Of a DNA stretch of 64,000 bases, positions 1 to 9,183 are shown in pieces; position 1 is the stretch's first letter, and every line of letters starts with the position of its first letter. The stretch is taken from the NCBI GenBank assembly GCA_011389555.1, contig JAABUD010000237.1:1-64000 (forward strand), given 5' to 3'. This DNA comes from Desulfotignum sp. (GTDB taxonomy: Bacteria > Desulfobacterota > Desulfobacteria > Desulfobacterales > Desulfobacteraceae). Made by a program: the position numbers and the translations under genes. The notes beneath the pieces were generated by a model. The model worked only from the letters and a program-made list of their open reading frames with translations, had not been told where the DNA came from and did not search any database.

Positions 1-1288
1 CAGCCGATCTCTTGGCCCCCCGGGCGGTTTTCATGGACTGAAAGGGATAATGACACTGGTACACCATGCCAAGGGATTCCACGGTCCGGTTCCGCCGGTA
101 TTCCGGGTTGTTCTGAAAGGTGTGGAGCCGGGCCATGTTGAACCCGGTGATATCCACCCGGGGATTTCCGGTCAGGATCCACCGGGCCATCATCTGTCCC
201 AGACCCGGCCCCATGATGATGCCCACGGAATTGAGTCCAGCCGTTACAAAATAGTTTTTCAGCTCCGGGGCTTCGCCGATGATGGCCTGGAGATCCGGGG
301 TAAAGCTTTCCGGGCCGCAGAAAAATTTTTTTACGCCCAGCTCCATGGTCACCGGCACCCGGGACATGGCTTTTTCCAGAAACGGTCCCATGCGGTCCCA
401 GTCCGGTGCGATCTCCCCGAAGGTGAAATTTTCCGGCACCCGGCCGATCTTCCAGGGGGCGCACACCGGTTCAAACAGCCCGATCATCAGTCCCCCCACC
501 TCTTCTCTGTAATACCCGTAATGGGAAGGGTCTTCCAGCACCGGCATGTTTTTGGGGATATTGTCCAGCTCTTCGGTGATCAGGTAATAATGTTCCGCCG
601 CCTGGTTGGGGATGGTGATCCCGTCCACCGCTCCCAGCTGTCGGGCCCACATGCCGGCGCAGTTGACCACTTTATCGGCAAGGATATCCCCGCGGGCGGT
701 TTTCACGCCGGCCACAGACCCGTTCTTTTTGATCAGGCCGGTTACCGCCACCTTTTCCATGATGGTCACCCCGAAATTCCGGGCGCCCCTGGCCAGGGCC
801 ATGGTGGCGTCCACCGGGTTGACCCGGCCGTCTTCTTTGACATAGAACCCGGCCAGAAGATCATCCACCCGGGCCAGGGGGAAAAGGTCCTTGATCTCTT
901 TGGGCGATATTTCATGGACATCCACCCCGCAGTACCGGTTGAAGGCTGCCACCCGGCGGTATTCCTCCAGCCGGTCCCGGTTGGCCGCCGCCTCGATGAA
1001 TCCCACGGGGGTGAATCCGGTGGACAGTCCGGTTTCTTCCTCCAGCCGGGCATACAGGTCCCGGCCGTAAATCCGCATCTGTGTGGCGGTTTCAGACAGG
1101 GACCCGAACGTGACCATGAGTCCGGCCGCATGCCAGGTGGTGCCGCTGGTGAGTTCATCTTTTTCCAGGAGTATCACCTCTTTACATCCCATCTGTCCCA
1201 GGTGATAGGCAATGGAACACCCGATTATTCCTCCGCCGATAATGACCACCCGGGCATGTCCGGGCAGCGCAGTCTCTGATTTTTCCAT
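1..1288 (-). CDS. FAD-dependent oxidoreductase, dimethylglycine/sarcosine dehydrogenase-like (3' end cut by window edge)
   Basis: The minus strand is open from an ATG at 1288 to the window edge, giving 429 codons. The N-terminus has a Rossmann motif GGGIIG (about residues 18-23) followed by TSGTTWHAAGL (about 47-57). This HAAG block is typical of the DAO-fold dimethylglycine/sarcosine dehydrogenase and PDPR group; in some members its His carries covalent FAD. The segment NNPEYRRNR near the edge is also typical of that group. Full-length relatives are about 800 aa with a C-terminal GcvT-like folate domain, so roughly half the gene is probably missing. Likely role: oxidative N-demethylation of a methylated glycine or related amine. 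The substrate cannot be told from this part. It is divergent from the MTA phosphorylase gene. Confidence 0.85.
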   Translation of the reverse strand, partial: MEKSETALPGHARVVIIGGGIIGCSIAYHLGQMGCKEVILLEKDELTSGTTWHAAGLMVTFGSLSETATQMRIYGRDLYARLEEETGLSTGFTPVGFIEAAANRDRLEEYRRVAAFNRYCGVDVHEISPKEIKDLFPLARVDDLLAGFYVKEDGRVNPVDATMALARGARNFGVTIMEKVAVTGLIKKNGSVAGVKTARGDILADKVVNCAGMWARQLGAVDGITIPNQAAEHYYLITEELDNIPKNMPVLEDPSHYGYYREEVGGLMIGLFEPVCAPWKIGRVPENFTFGEIAPDWDRMGPFLEKAMSRVPVTMELGVKKFFCGPESFTPDLQAIIGEAPELKNYFVTAGLNSVGIIMGPGLGQMMARWILTGNPRVDITGFNMARLHTFQNNPEYRRNRTVESLGMVYQCHYPFQSMKTARGAKRSA

Positions 1289-1523
1289 TTTCTTATCCTA
1301 CGCTTTCTACAATTTTTATTTCCGATCCATCTCCCGCAGTCAGGCATCGTTTATTGTGTTGTCACCCTACAGCTGTCAGACTTATATTTTTTACAACGCC
1401 AGATCAACCATGAATGCAAAAAAAACTTCAAAATTGAATTTTCATTTTGATATTTGCCTGGTTTAATGGTATGAGGCGGTACTGAAAATTCAAATCAACC
1501 CCATTTTGAGGAACTCATACAAG

Positions 1524-2369
1524 ATGCTTGCAATTATCGGCGGCACCGGGCTTTATCATATCCAGGGACTTGAAACCATTGAAACATTGCAGACCGACAC
1601 CCCGTTCGGGTCCCCTTCTGCGCCGATTGTCAAAGCCGCATACCAGAACACAAAGATGCTGTTTCTTCCCCGTCATGGCAACAGCCATGAACGGCTGCCC
1701 CATGAAATCAATTACCCGGCCAACATTTTTGCGCTCAAAAAGCTGGGGGCCACCCGGATCATCAGTGTGTCTGCCACCGGAAGCCTTCAGGAAGATATCC
1801 ATCCCGGCGACATCGTTTTCCCGTCCCAGTATTTTGACTGGACCCGGGGCAGGCGGCAGTCCAGCTTTTTCGGCAGCGGGCTGTCGGCCCACATCTCTAC
1901 GGCTGAACCGGTATGCGCCCGCCTGAACCGATGGATGGCAGACCATGCCGGAAAAATGGATCTGACCTTTCATTTCGGCAAAACCTATGCCTGTGTGGAA
2001 GGCCCCCGCCTGGGCACCAAAGCGGAAAGCCATTTTCTGCGCCTGGCCGGAGGCGATTTGGTGGGCATGACCAATGTGCCGGAGGCGTTTCTGGCAAAAG
2101 AGGCCCAGATCTGCTATGCCGCCATCTGCATTGTCACCGATTATGACTGCTGGAAGGAGGATCCGTCCCACCATGCCAGTCTGGCATCGGTGCTGGCTCT
2201 TTACAGTCAGAGCATTACGTCTGTCCAGGATCTGCTGCGGTTGCTGATGGTATCTGAGCCGCCACCGGCAGATTGCAGCTGCCGGTCCTCTTTACAAGAC
2301 GCGGTGATCACCCCGGATGATCAGGTTCCGGCATCTTTCAAAGACATGCTGACAATCTTGCGCAAATAA
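1524..2369 (+). CDS. mtnP: S-methyl-5'-thioadenosine phosphorylase family protein
   Basis: A 281-aa PNP/MTAP-family phosphorylase that would cleave methylthioadenosine with phosphate to adenine and methylthioribose-1-phosphate in the cytoplasm. Seen: N-terminal IIGGTGLY, the phosphate-site PRHG followed by an INYPANIFALK block, the MTNVPEA segment, and TDYDCW, whose acidic residues recognise 6-aminopurines in MTAP. A C-terminal CSC pair matches the CXC found in some thermophile and anaerobe MTAPs. The usual DRTRGR reads DWTRGR here, a non-typical substitution. The start is the ATG at 1524 with GAGGAA 10 nt upstream; an in-frame TTG at 1506 is less likely. No other methionine salvage gene is adjacent. 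Confidence 0.88.
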   Translation: MLAIIGGTGLYHIQGLETIETLQTDTPFGSPSAPIVKAAYQNTKMLFLPRHGNSHERLPHEINYPANIFALKKLGATRIISVSATGSLQEDIHPGDIVFPSQYFDWTRGRRQSSFFGSGLSAHISTAEPVCARLNRWMADHAGKMDLTFHFGKTYACVEGPRLGTKAESHFLRLAGGDLVGMTNVPEAFLAKEAQICYAAICIVTDYDCWKEDPSHHASLASVLALYSQSITSVQDLLRLLMVSEPPPADCSCRSSLQDAVITPDDQVPASFKDMLTILRK

Positions 2370-2384
2370 GATAAAAAACCAGAG

Positions 2385-2807
2385 TCATCTGTTCTTGAAA
2401 ATCGGGAAAACAAAAGGCGGCCGCCCTTTTTTTCTGCGGATCCAGTTCAAAGAGGCCTGTATGGTTTTCAGGCGGATCAGGAACCGGATCACCTTTCTTT
2501 TCCCTGGAAAATTCATGAGCACCAGCCCCAGAAACAGGGTCAACAGGCCCTGGCCAGGCACAATCAGCATCACCAGGCCCAAACAGACCAATACGGCCCC
2601 TGCCATATTTTTGACGATCTGCACCCGGGGTCGAAACAACCCGGGCCCGGATGTCGGATTGTCAAACAGCATAAAATAATTGGACGGCAGCCAGGAAACC
2701 AGCCAGGAAACCCCCAGAATACTGAAAATAAACCCAGCCACAGATACAATGGTCACCCCGGCCAGCACCGACGGATACTGCATGACCATTTCAAGTATCC
2801 GGTTCAC
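2385..2807 (-). CDS. PGPGW-type small membrane protein
   Basis: A 140-aa predicted inner-membrane protein. Two hydrophobic spans near residues 15-40 and one or two near 68-100 enclose IVPGQGLLTLFLGL, a variant of the PGPGW signature of the transmembrane Tmp family. The C-terminus is basic (RRKKGR). The start is GTG at 2807 with GGAG 7 nt upstream. It lies 25 nt downstream of surE on the same strand, so it is probably the last gene of a DUF1847-surE-PGPGW operon. Its function is unknown. It converges on the MTA phosphorylase gene with 15 nt between the stops. Confidence 0.75.
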   Translation of the reverse strand: MNRILEMVMQYPSVLAGVTIVSVAGFIFSILGVSWLVSWLPSNYFMLFDNPTSGPGLFRPRVQIVKNMAGAVLVCLGLVMLIVPGQGLLTLFLGLVLMNFPGKRKVIRFLIRLKTIQASLNWIRRKKGRPPFVFPIFKNR

Positions 2808-2832
2808 TTATGGACTCCTGGAAATAATAACT

Positions 2833-3585
2833 TCAGTCAATGGAAAATCTGGGCATCTGGGCCAGGGTTTTGTAATCCGTGAGATCACACTGAATCGGGG
2901 TAATGGAAAGGCAATTCTGCGAAACCGCATTGACATCGGTATCCGGTTTTCCGGATACCGGCTCCTGAGTGCCATACCAGTAATAATTGCGCTGTTTGGG
3001 ATCCTGCCTTTTTTCAAACCGGCTGGACAGATTGTTCAACGCCTGGCGGGTGATTTTGATCCCCTGAATTTGTGAAAAAGCGATCCCCGGTGCATTGACA
3101 TTCAGGAACGTGCCGGATGGCAGGCCTTTTTCACCGATGGCCTCAACCATATTCATCACATACCGGGCCAGGTTGTCATAATCCATGACCCGATCCAGCC
3201 TGATGGAAGCGGCCAGCCCGGAAATTCCGTTCAAAGCTCCCTCCCGGGCCGCGCCCACGGTTCCGGAATAGTTGATGTCAATACCGATATTGCTTCCGGG
3301 ATTGATTCCGGCAATCACCCAGTCCGGCGGGGTCTTGAAACATTCGGCCAGCCCGAGTTTGACACAATCGGCCGGGGTGCCGTCCACGGCATAGATTTTT
3401 TTTTGGCGGCCGGAATCGATTCTGTGCATCCGCACCGGGTGATGCAGGGTGATACTGTGACTCACCGCGCTCCTTTCCCGATCCGGCGCCACCATGACCA
3501 CCTGGTGTTTTTGACCCAGTACCTTGAACAGCGACTGAATACCTACTGCCTGATACCCGTCATCATTGGTGAGAAGAATTTTCAT
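2833..3585 (-). CDS. surE: 5'/3'-nucleotidase SurE
   Basis: A 250-aa SurE phosphatase that dephosphorylates nucleoside monophosphates with a divalent metal. Metal ligands are visible: TNDDG (Asp8, Asp9), Ser39 in PDRERSAVSHS, and Asn95 in GINPGSN. The length matches the family. Its ATG overlaps the stop of the upstream DUF1847 gene (ATGA-type), which indicates translational coupling. Confidence 0.96.
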   Translation of the reverse strand: MKILLTNDDGYQAVGIQSLFKVLGQKHQVVMVAPDRERSAVSHSITLHHPVRMHRIDSGRQKKIYAVDGTPADCVKLGLAECFKTPPDWVIAGINPGSNIGIDINYSGTVGAAREGALNGISGLAASIRLDRVMDYDNLARYVMNMVEAIGEKGLPSGTFLNVNAPGIAFSQIQGIKITRQALNNLSSRFEKRQDPKQRNYYWYGTQEPVSGKPDTDVNAVSQNCLSITPIQCDLTDYKTLAQMPRFSID

Positions 3586-4280
3586 AAATCAGGATGGCGA
3601 ATTTTCCGATAATAGGAATCGGCCTGGTAAACAGCGGCCAGGGGGTTATGTCCGGTGACCCGGTCCTTGACCGCCAGCACAGTGGTAGGAACATTCGTAT
3701 ACTTGAAAAACAGGGAATCATGACCCACGCACAACCCCAGAAGAATATTGAAATCCACGTTTTCCCGGTTCAGCAGCATGGCCTGAAAAACAGGATTGCA
3801 CATGGATTCATCGGTTCCCCTGTAGATCTTGTCTTCTTCGTCAATACCGATCCGGTCCTTGGACGTTCTGCCGGCTTTGCAGCACACCGACACCACCTCA
3901 AATCCATGGTCGGCAAGAATCTCTCCCACGGTTTCGGCTTCCCGTGTCAACCCCAGACAGAAAGCCAGGCCGATCCGCTGATATCCCATTTTTTTCGCGA
4001 ATTCACAGGTTTCCACGATCCGGGTTTTGCACGGCTGCATCACATAGGGTGTTTGATCCCGGTTGGCATAACAGGCCGCTTCCTGCGCCGATGCCATATG
4101 AGCGAACCGATTGACATCCGATGTTTCATACGCCTGATTGGCCTCTTCCAGAACTGATGCATAAGAAACTGTGGGGCACCCTTTCGGACCTTTGCCCTGA
4201 TCTGTAAAACAGATTTTCTGTCCCACTGGTATATCACAGGCCGCACATGCGGGAGAGTTCTTTTTTTTCTGATGGGCCAT
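3582..4280 (-). CDS. DUF1847 cysteine-rich protein
   Basis: A 232-aa protein resembling DUF1847. It has an N-terminal CAACDIPVGQKIC cysteine cluster, then PCKTRIVETCEFAKKMGYQRIGLAFC, and further Cys in VCCKAGR, MCNPVFQA and LGLCVGHDS, which suggests a metal or Fe-S site. The biochemical function is not established. The start is the ATG at 4280 with an excellent GGAGGA just upstream; a longer reading to 4313 would run into tRNA-Arg and is rejected. It is the first gene of the surE operon. Confidence 0.8.
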   Translation of the reverse strand: MAHQKKKNSPACAACDIPVGQKICFTDQGKGPKGCPTVSYASVLEEANQAYETSDVNRFAHMASAQEAACYANRDQTPYVMQPCKTRIVETCEFAKKMGYQRIGLAFCLGLTREAETVGEILADHGFEVVSVCCKAGRTSKDRIGIDEEDKIYRGTDESMCNPVFQAMLLNRENVDFNILLGLCVGHDSLFFKYTNVPTTVLAVKDRVTGHNPLAAVYQADSYYRKIRHPDL

Positions 4281-4307
4281 GTTTTCCTCCTGGAACTTCA
4301 ATGACTG

Positions 4308-4384
4308 TGGCACGCCCGGAGGGATTCGAACCCCCGACCCTTGGATTCGAAGTCCAATGCTCTATCCAGCTGAGCTACGGGCGC
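4308..4384 (-). tRNA. tRNA-Arg(TCG)
   Basis: A 77-nt cloverleaf on the minus strand. The acceptor stem GCGCCCG pairs with CGGGCGT (one G-T at the end). The D arm is GCTCAGCTGGATAGAGC. The anticodon stem TTGGA/TCCAA encloses loop CTTCGAA, so the anticodon is TCG. The T arm contains GGTTCGAATCC, and CCA is encoded. It reads CGA and other CGN arginine codons. Confidence 0.97.
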
Positions 4385-4455
4385 GCAGATTACAAAACGG
4401 ATCATGAATAACACAGTTGCAGAAACTTCGCAAGATCCCCATTGCGGGGATAGAA

Positions 4456-4635
4456 TCAATCCTTTCCCACCTGGTAGGTCCCGTCCAGCCGGCGCCACAT
4501 ATCGGCCAGTTGCCGGTCCAGTTCCGCCACGGCCCGGTCATAGGCTTTTAGGTCCATTTTCCCTTGCTTGCACTTTGTGTCAATGATGAACAATTCATCA
4601 TCATACCATTTGTCCGGATCGAAATTATATGTCAT
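4456..4635 (-). CDS. Unrecognised 59-aa small acidic protein
   Basis: An ORF of 59 codons from ATG 4635 to TGA 4456. The protein begins MTYNFDPDKWYDDELF, is rich in Asp, Glu, Lys and aromatics, and has no membrane segment. Residues about 27-52 (MDLKAYDRAVAELDRQLADMWRRL) look like one amphipathic helix with heptad-like hydrophobic spacing, ending in DGTY. A GAGG lies 13 nt upstream of the ATG, a weak ribosome site. The frame is free of stops and its composition looks like real protein. I do not recognise the family; a small soluble regulatory or adaptor protein is possible. It sits between mtgA (divergent) and tRNA-Arg. Confidence 0.6.
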   Translation of the reverse strand: MTYNFDPDKWYDDELFIIDTKCKQGKMDLKAYDRAVAELDRQLADMWRRLDGTYQVGKD

Positions 4636-4762
4636 AAGACGTTTGTTGCCTCTGGTCCTTCCAATTATGAGATCTTCTGGTTCATAGCGGGTCTATATCA
4701 TGGACAAACCGGATTGACAACCACCCGAATTGCCGATACGATTCCGGACAAAAAGGAAACCC

Positions 4763-5467
4763 ATGAGAAAAAAAACACCACGCCGGTCCATTGTTGCATG
4801 GGTGTTCAAAGCCCTGATCAAATTTTTTCTGGTCCTGGTCAGTCTGACCCTGCTCCAGGTGGCGGTATTGAAATATGTCAACCCGCCGTTTACCGTGAAC
4901 ATGGTATGGGAACGGCTGCGCCATCAATGGTTTGATGCCCCCTATGTGGAGCCTGCCCATGAATGGCGGAATCTGTCAGACATCTCGCCACATTTGAAAC
5001 AAGCGGTCATTGCCGCGGAAGACCAGCGTTTTCTCACCCATCATGGATTTGATTTCCAGGAAATTAAAATCGTTTTGACCCAGGTGCTGGAAGGAAAACC
5101 GCCCAGAGGCGCCAGTACCATCACCATGCAGGCGGCCCGGTCCGTGTTTCTGCCGTCCACACGAAATTTTGTGAGAAAACTGGGGGAAGCCTGGTACACC
5201 CTGTTCATGGAGCTGACCTGGGACAAATCGCGAATTCTGGAAATGTATCTGAATACCGTGGACTGGGGCACGGGTATCGTGGGTGCCCAGGCCGGAGCCC
5301 GTCGCTATTTCAAAACCACCGCAGCCGGTCTGACCCGGGATCAGGCTGCTTTGATGGCAGCCATCCTGCCCAGTCCCCACAAGTGGTCTCCCGTAAATCC
5401 CACCCCATACGTAAAAAAAAGACAGCAGCGAATTCTTACATACATGCCGGACATGCCTTTGTTGTAA
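4763..5467 (+). CDS. mtgA: Monofunctional biosynthetic peptidoglycan transglycosylase
   Basis: A 234-aa GT51 glycosyltransferase that polymerises lipid II into glycan strands at the outer face of the inner membrane. One N-terminal membrane anchor spans about residues 12-36. The catalytic Glu86 is in AVIAAEDQRF, followed by GASTITMQAARSVFL, and then the ELTWDKSRILEMYLN block typical of GT51. There is no transpeptidase domain. The start is the ATG at 4763 with AAGGAA 5 nt upstream; a TTG at 4730 is less likely. Confidence 0.95.
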   Translation: MRKKTPRRSIVAWVFKALIKFFLVLVSLTLLQVAVLKYVNPPFTVNMVWERLRHQWFDAPYVEPAHEWRNLSDISPHLKQAVIAAEDQRFLTHHGFDFQEIKIVLTQVLEGKPPRGASTITMQAARSVFLPSTRNFVRKLGEAWYTLFMELTWDKSRILEMYLNTVDWGTGIVGAQAGARRYFKTTAAGLTRDQAALMAAILPSPHKWSPVNPTPYVKKRQQRILTYMPDMPLL

Positions 5468-5557
5468 GGGATCGTGCCACCTCGCACCACAACCCAGTAC
5501 CCAATTCGCCCAACAAATAAAAAAATCTTCGACAATGGAAAACACAGGAAGAAAATA

Positions 5558-5634
5558 TGGGGTGAGTGACGGGACTTGAACCCGCGGCCACCAGGGCCAC
5601 AACCTGGTGCTCTACCAACTGAGCTACACCCACC
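5558..5634 (-). tRNA. tRNA-His(GTG)
   Basis: A 77-nt minus-strand cloverleaf including the extra 5' G(-1) opposite discriminator C73 that marks tRNA-His. Acceptor GTGGGTG pairs with CACTCAC, the anticodon loop contains GTG, the T arm has GGTTCAAGTCC, and CCA is encoded. Confidence 0.97.
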
Positions 5635-5649
5635 GCAAAAAACCTTCTT

Positions 5650-5678
5650 ACTATATCTGAACGGGTCATGTTTTTCAA
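5650..5678 (-). promoter_or_regulatory. Sigma70-type promoter of tRNA-His
   Basis: On the minus strand, TTGAAA (5673-5678) and TATAGT (5650-5655) are separated by 17 nt. Transcription would start about 8 nt before the mature 5' end of tRNA-His. Confidence 0.7.
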
Positions 5679-5724
5679 TAGTTTTTTACCAGACCCCGCT
5701 GAAAAAAGAGGGTGACATTAAACA

Positions 5725-5753
5725 TTGACCTGACCCGGTTGTTTGACTATTAT
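5725..5753 (+). promoter_or_regulatory. Sigma70-type promoter of the selB operon
   Basis: TTGACC (5725-5730), a 17-nt spacer, then TATTAT (5748-5753). It gives an about 40-nt leader before the small membrane protein gene that precedes selB. Confidence 0.7.
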
Positions 5754-5801
5754 CGTTGATACAAAAAAAATACAGAACCATACAGACAATAAAGGAACCG
5801 C

Positions 5802-5984
5802 ATGAATACATTGCTCATCTTTGTGATCCGGCTCATTCTCGGACTGGTGTTCGGCATCCTTCTGATCCGGGTTTTCCGGCCGGAATGGGGGTTGTTTTAC
5901 GGCGCTATCACCGGTCTGGTACTGGTGGCCCTGGCATATGGCCTCCGTTTTTTCAAAACCCCGAAACCCGGCAAAAAGGGATAA
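5802..5984 (+). CDS. Small two-helix membrane protein upstream of selB
   Basis: A 60-aa protein with two hydrophobic spans (about residues 4-24 and 29-50) joined by a short RVFRPEWG turn, and a basic KTPKPGKKG tail. The ribosome site AAAGGAA is 5 nt before the ATG. It ends 5 nt before the selB GTG, so the two are probably cotranscribed. The family is not recognised, and a functional link to selenocysteine is not shown. Confidence 0.65.
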   Translation: MNTLLIFVIRLILGLVFGILLIRVFRPEWGLFYGAITGLVLVALAYGLRFFKTPKPGKKG

Positions 5985-5989
5985 CTTCA

Positions 5990-7903
5990 GTGGAAAATAT
6001 CATTCTTGGTACCGCCGGCCACATCGATCACGGCAAGACCAGTCTGGTCAAAGCTTTGACCGGCATCGAGACCGACCGTCTCAAAGAAGAAAAACAACGG
6101 GGCATCACCATCGAACTGGGATTTGCCTTTCTGGACCTTCCCGGCGGCACGCATATCGGGATCGTGGACATGCCCGGCCATGAGAAATTTGTGAAAAACA
6201 TGGTGGCCGGATCTTCAGGCATCGATGTGGTCACCATGGTCATTGCGGCGGACGAAGGCGTGATGCCCCAGACCCGGGAACACATGGAGATCTGTCACCT
6301 CATGGGCATCGAACACGGGCTGATCGCATTGACCAAGACCGATCTGGTGGATGAGGATCTGCTGGAGCTGGCTCTGGAAGATATTCATGATTTTGTCGAC
6401 GGCACCTTCCTGGAAGACCAGCCGGTCATCCCCGTGTCTTCGGCTACCGGCCAGGGAGTGGATGCCTTTGTAACAGCTCTGGAAAAGATCTGCCACCAGC
6501 TGCCGGAGCGCAGATTTTCTTCCATTTTCCGGCTGCCCGTGGACCGGGTGTTCAGCATGAAAGGATTCGGCACAGTGATCACCGGCACCCTGACCTCGGG
6601 CCAGATCCGGGTGGGAGAAGACATCATGGTCTATCCCAAGCGGATCGTTTCCAAAGTCCGGGGGGTTCAGGTCCATTCCAGCAGCGTGAACGAGGCCGGC
6701 CCCGGCACCCGGACCGCCATCAATTTCCAGGGGCTTGACAAGGAATCGGTCGGCCGGGGCGATATTCTTTCCACCCCGGATATGTTGATCGAAAGCTATA
6801 TGGTGGATGCAGGATTCCATTATCTGACATCCAATGCCAAACCTGCCAAAACCCGGACCCGGGTGCGGTTTCACTCCGGAACCAGTGAAATCTTAGGATA
6901 TATGGTCCTTCTGGACAGAGACGAACTGCTGCCCGGCGAAGACGCGCTGGTACAGTTCCGGCTGGAATCCCCGGTGTGCTGTATCAAGGATGACCGGTAT
7001 GTGATCCGGAGCTATTCACCGGTGAAAACCATCGGGGGGGGAGCCATTCTCAACCCCGTGGCAAAAAAATACCGGCACATGGATGCCAGGGTGGTCGAGG
7101 GCTTGACCGCACTGGCTGCGGAAGATGCAGAGCAGACCATTTTATTTTTTCTGTCTTTGAACGGATTCAAGGGGTTGAGTTTCAACGATCTGCGGATCAT
7201 GACCAACCTGTCGGACAAAAAAATGACCGCGGCCCTTCAGAAACTGCTGGCCCGGCAGATGATCATTCAGACCGACAAGGAAAAACAGACGTTTGTCAGC
7301 GGGGCGTTTTTCGATGACTTCAAAAAAAAGGTCGTGGAAAAGATCCAGCAGTATCATACCGCCAATCCGTTGAAAGAAGGCATGCCCACCCAGGAGCTGA
7401 AATCCAAGTTCCGCTACATCAAGGATCCAAAATTCTTCAATAACCTGTTCTCCCGGCTGGAAAAAGAAAACGCCGTGATCCAGGACAAAAACCTGGTGAA
7501 ACTGGCTGATTTCAAAGTGGCATTGCAGGTGGATCAGCACCAGATCAAAGAAGACATTATCCGCATCTACCGGTCTGCCGGCCTGACCCCGCCCTTTTTC
7601 CGGACCGTGTGCCAGGACCTGGATCTTGACAAAAAAAATGCCAAAGATGTGCTCCAGATGCTCATCGATGAAAAACAGATCATCAAAACAAAAGATGACC
7701 TGTACTTTGATGCAGAAGTGATGGCCCGCCTTGAAGACGAACTGGTGACATTTCTGAAGAAAAACGAATCCATCACCACCCCGGAATTCAAGGACATGAC
7801 CGGGATCTCCCGCAAATACGTGATCCCTTTGATCGAGTATTTCGATGCCATTCACCGGACCATCCGGGTGGGGGACACCCGGCAGCTCCGGCGGAAATCA
7901 TGA
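5990..7903 (+). CDS. selB: Selenocysteine-specific elongation factor SelB
   Basis: A 637-aa GTPase that delivers Sec-tRNA to UGA codons marked by a SECIS hairpin. G1 is [11 protein letters not shown] (about residues 7-17), then [16 protein letters not shown] and LTKTD, followed by two beta-barrel domains and a C-terminal half of winged-helix repeats that bind SECIS RNA. The start is GTG 5990 with AAGGG 9 nt upstream; an in-frame reading back to 5756 runs through the small membrane protein gene and is rejected. selA and selC are not in the window. A probable client, the HesB-like selenoprotein, is at 22990-23298. Confidence 0.96.
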   Translation: MENIILGTAGHIDHGKTSLVKALTGIETDRLKEEKQRGITIELGFAFLDLPGGTHIGIVDMPGHEKFVKNMVAGSSGIDVVTMVIAADEGVMPQTREHMEICHLMGIEHGLIALTKTDLVDEDLLELALEDIHDFVDGTFLEDQPVIPVSSATGQGVDAFVTALEKICHQLPERRFSSIFRLPVDRVFSMKGFGTVITGTLTSGQIRVGEDIMVYPKRIVSKVRGVQVHSSSVNEAGPGTRTAINFQGLDKESVGRGDILSTPDMLIESYMVDAGFHYLTSNAKPAKTRTRVRFHSGTSEILGYMVLLDRDELLPGEDALVQFRLESPVCCIKDDRYVIRSYSPVKTIGGGAILNPVAKKYRHMDARVVEGLTALAAEDAEQTILFFLSLNGFKGLSFNDLRIMTNLSDKKMTAALQKLLARQMIIQTDKEKQTFVSGAFFDDFKKKVVEKIQQYHTANPLKEGMPTQELKSKFRYIKDPKFFNNLFSRLEKENAVIQDKNLVKLADFKVALQVDQHQIKEDIIRIYRSAGLTPPFFRTVCQDLDLDKKNAKDVLQMLIDEKQIIKTKDDLYFDAEVMARLEDELVTFLKKNESITTPEFKDMTGISRKYVIPLIEYFDAIHRTIRVGDTRQLRRKS

Positions 7904-7908
7904 GTCAT

Positions 7909-9183
7909 TCACATTATTTTCCGGACAATCGCATCCACAATACTGTCCAGACAGGTCAACCCGGATCGGGTCAGCCTGAACCGATGGGCCCTGAAATCCG
8001 CGCTGTTGTGGTGAAAGAAAACACCTAAGCCCTGACCGGCCAGCCGGTCCATCAGGGCCCGAATCTCCCGGTGAAGCCCGTTGACATCGACCCCGATGTC
8101 TGTCCGCAGTCCGAGCATGATCCGTTCCATCATTTCCTGGACCGGACTGAGGATTTCATGACCCTCCCAGGGAAGACCGCCCACTGCCAGCCGATCCAGC
8201 CAGGCCCGAATGTCACCCATGTTCCAGGCCCGGACCGGACCGGCATCTCCGGCGATACCCGGCAGTGCTTCTGCCCCGGCTCCCGGAGCGGTCCTGACAC
8301 CAAAACGTTGCCCGACAGGGCCTGGCGGCACTCCGGGAAGAAACGAATGGGCCGACGGACCGAATCCCATATATGCCCCCCGTTCCCAGTAATGGGTGTT
8401 GTGATTCGATCGATACTGTCTGCTTTTGGCAAAGCTGGACACCTCATAATGACAATACCCGTCATTTTCCAGCACCCGGGAGGTGTGGACAAAAAAATCA
8501 CTGCGCCGGTCCGGATCACAGGGGCTGAAATACCCGTTTTTATATTGTCCATAAAAAGGGGTACCCGGCTCCAGGGTCAGCATATAGCAGGACAGGTGCG
8601 GCAGCTGTAATGCCAGGGCCGTGTCCAGATCTGTCTGCCACGCATCTGAGGTTTCTTGGGGAAGCGCATACATCAGGTCCAGGCCCAGATTGGAAAACCC
8701 GGCCCGGACAGCCCCGGACAGGGTCTCGAACACCTGATCCCTTGTATGGATCCGGGACAGGAAAGACAGTTTTGCCGAATCAAAAGATTGGGCCCCAATG
8801 CTGAGGCGGTTGATTCCCAGTTGCCTGATGGCAGACAGATACGCGGCATCCACAGTCCCTGGATTCACCTCCATGGTGATTTCCGCATCCGGTGTCACAG
8901 CAAATACCTGATACACTGTTTCCAGAATCTTTGCTGTCTGGGACACAGACAGCAAAGACGGGGTCCCGCCCCCCAGATAAACCGTATGAACCAGGGCCTG
9001 ACACCCGCTGCCTGTCATGCCGGCCCCCAGCTGGATCTCTTTGCACACCCCGTCCACATATGCCGGGATCAAAAAGGGATCAATCACTGAAAAAAAATCA
9101 CAATACGGACATTTTTTTTTGCAGAACGGCACATGAATATACAAAGACAATGGCTTCACACTGTTTGACCCTGATATTTTCAT
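7909..9183 (-). CDS. hemW: HemW-like radical SAM protein
   Basis: A 424-aa HemN/HemW-family radical SAM protein. CKKKCPYC (Cys21, 25, 28) binds the 4Fe-4S cluster. The fourth cysteine typical of coproporphyrinogen dehydrogenase HemN is Phe here (YCDFF), which points to HemW, the heme chaperone, rather than the biosynthetic enzyme. YLGGGTPSLL and the SIGAQSF block are present, with the HemN C-terminal region after about residue 300. GGAGC precedes the ATG. It converges on selB with 5 nt between the ends. Confidence 0.92.
   Translation of the reverse strand: MKISGSNSVKPLSLYIHVPFCKKKCPYCDFFSVIDPFLIPAYVDGVCKEIQLGAGMTGSGCQALVHTVYLGGGTPSLLSVSQTAKILETVYQVFAVTPDAEITMEVNPGTVDAAYLSAIRQLGINRLSIGAQSFDSAKLSFLSRIHTRDQVFETLSGAVRAGFSNLGLDLMYALPQETSDAWQTDLDTALALQLPHLSCYMLTLEPGTPFYGQYKNGYFSPCDPDRRSDFFVHTSRVLENDGYCHYEVSSFAKSRQYRSNHNTHYWERGAYMGFGPSAHSFLPGVPPGPVGQRFGVRTAPGAGAEALPGIAGDAGPVRAWNMGDIRAWLDRLAVGGLPWEGHEILSPVQEMMERIMLGLRTDIGVDVNGLHREIRALMDRLAGQGLGVFFHHNSADFRAHRFRLTRSGLTCLDSIVDAIVRKIM

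Noticed and set aside
50-1279. Long plus-strand ORF over the flavoprotein gene
   Set aside because: His/Gly/Pro-rich shadow of the minus-strand gene, which carries clear FAD-binding motifs.
4298-4498. A minus-strand ORF reading VAQLDRALDFESKGRGFESL across the tRNA-Arg
   Set aside because: This is the well-known false translation of a tRNA gene, and the region folds as a complete tRNA.
5436-5678. A minus-strand ORF reading VGVAQLVEHQVVALVAAGSSPVTHP
   Set aside because: It is a false translation of tRNA-His, which has a perfect cloverleaf and its own promoter.
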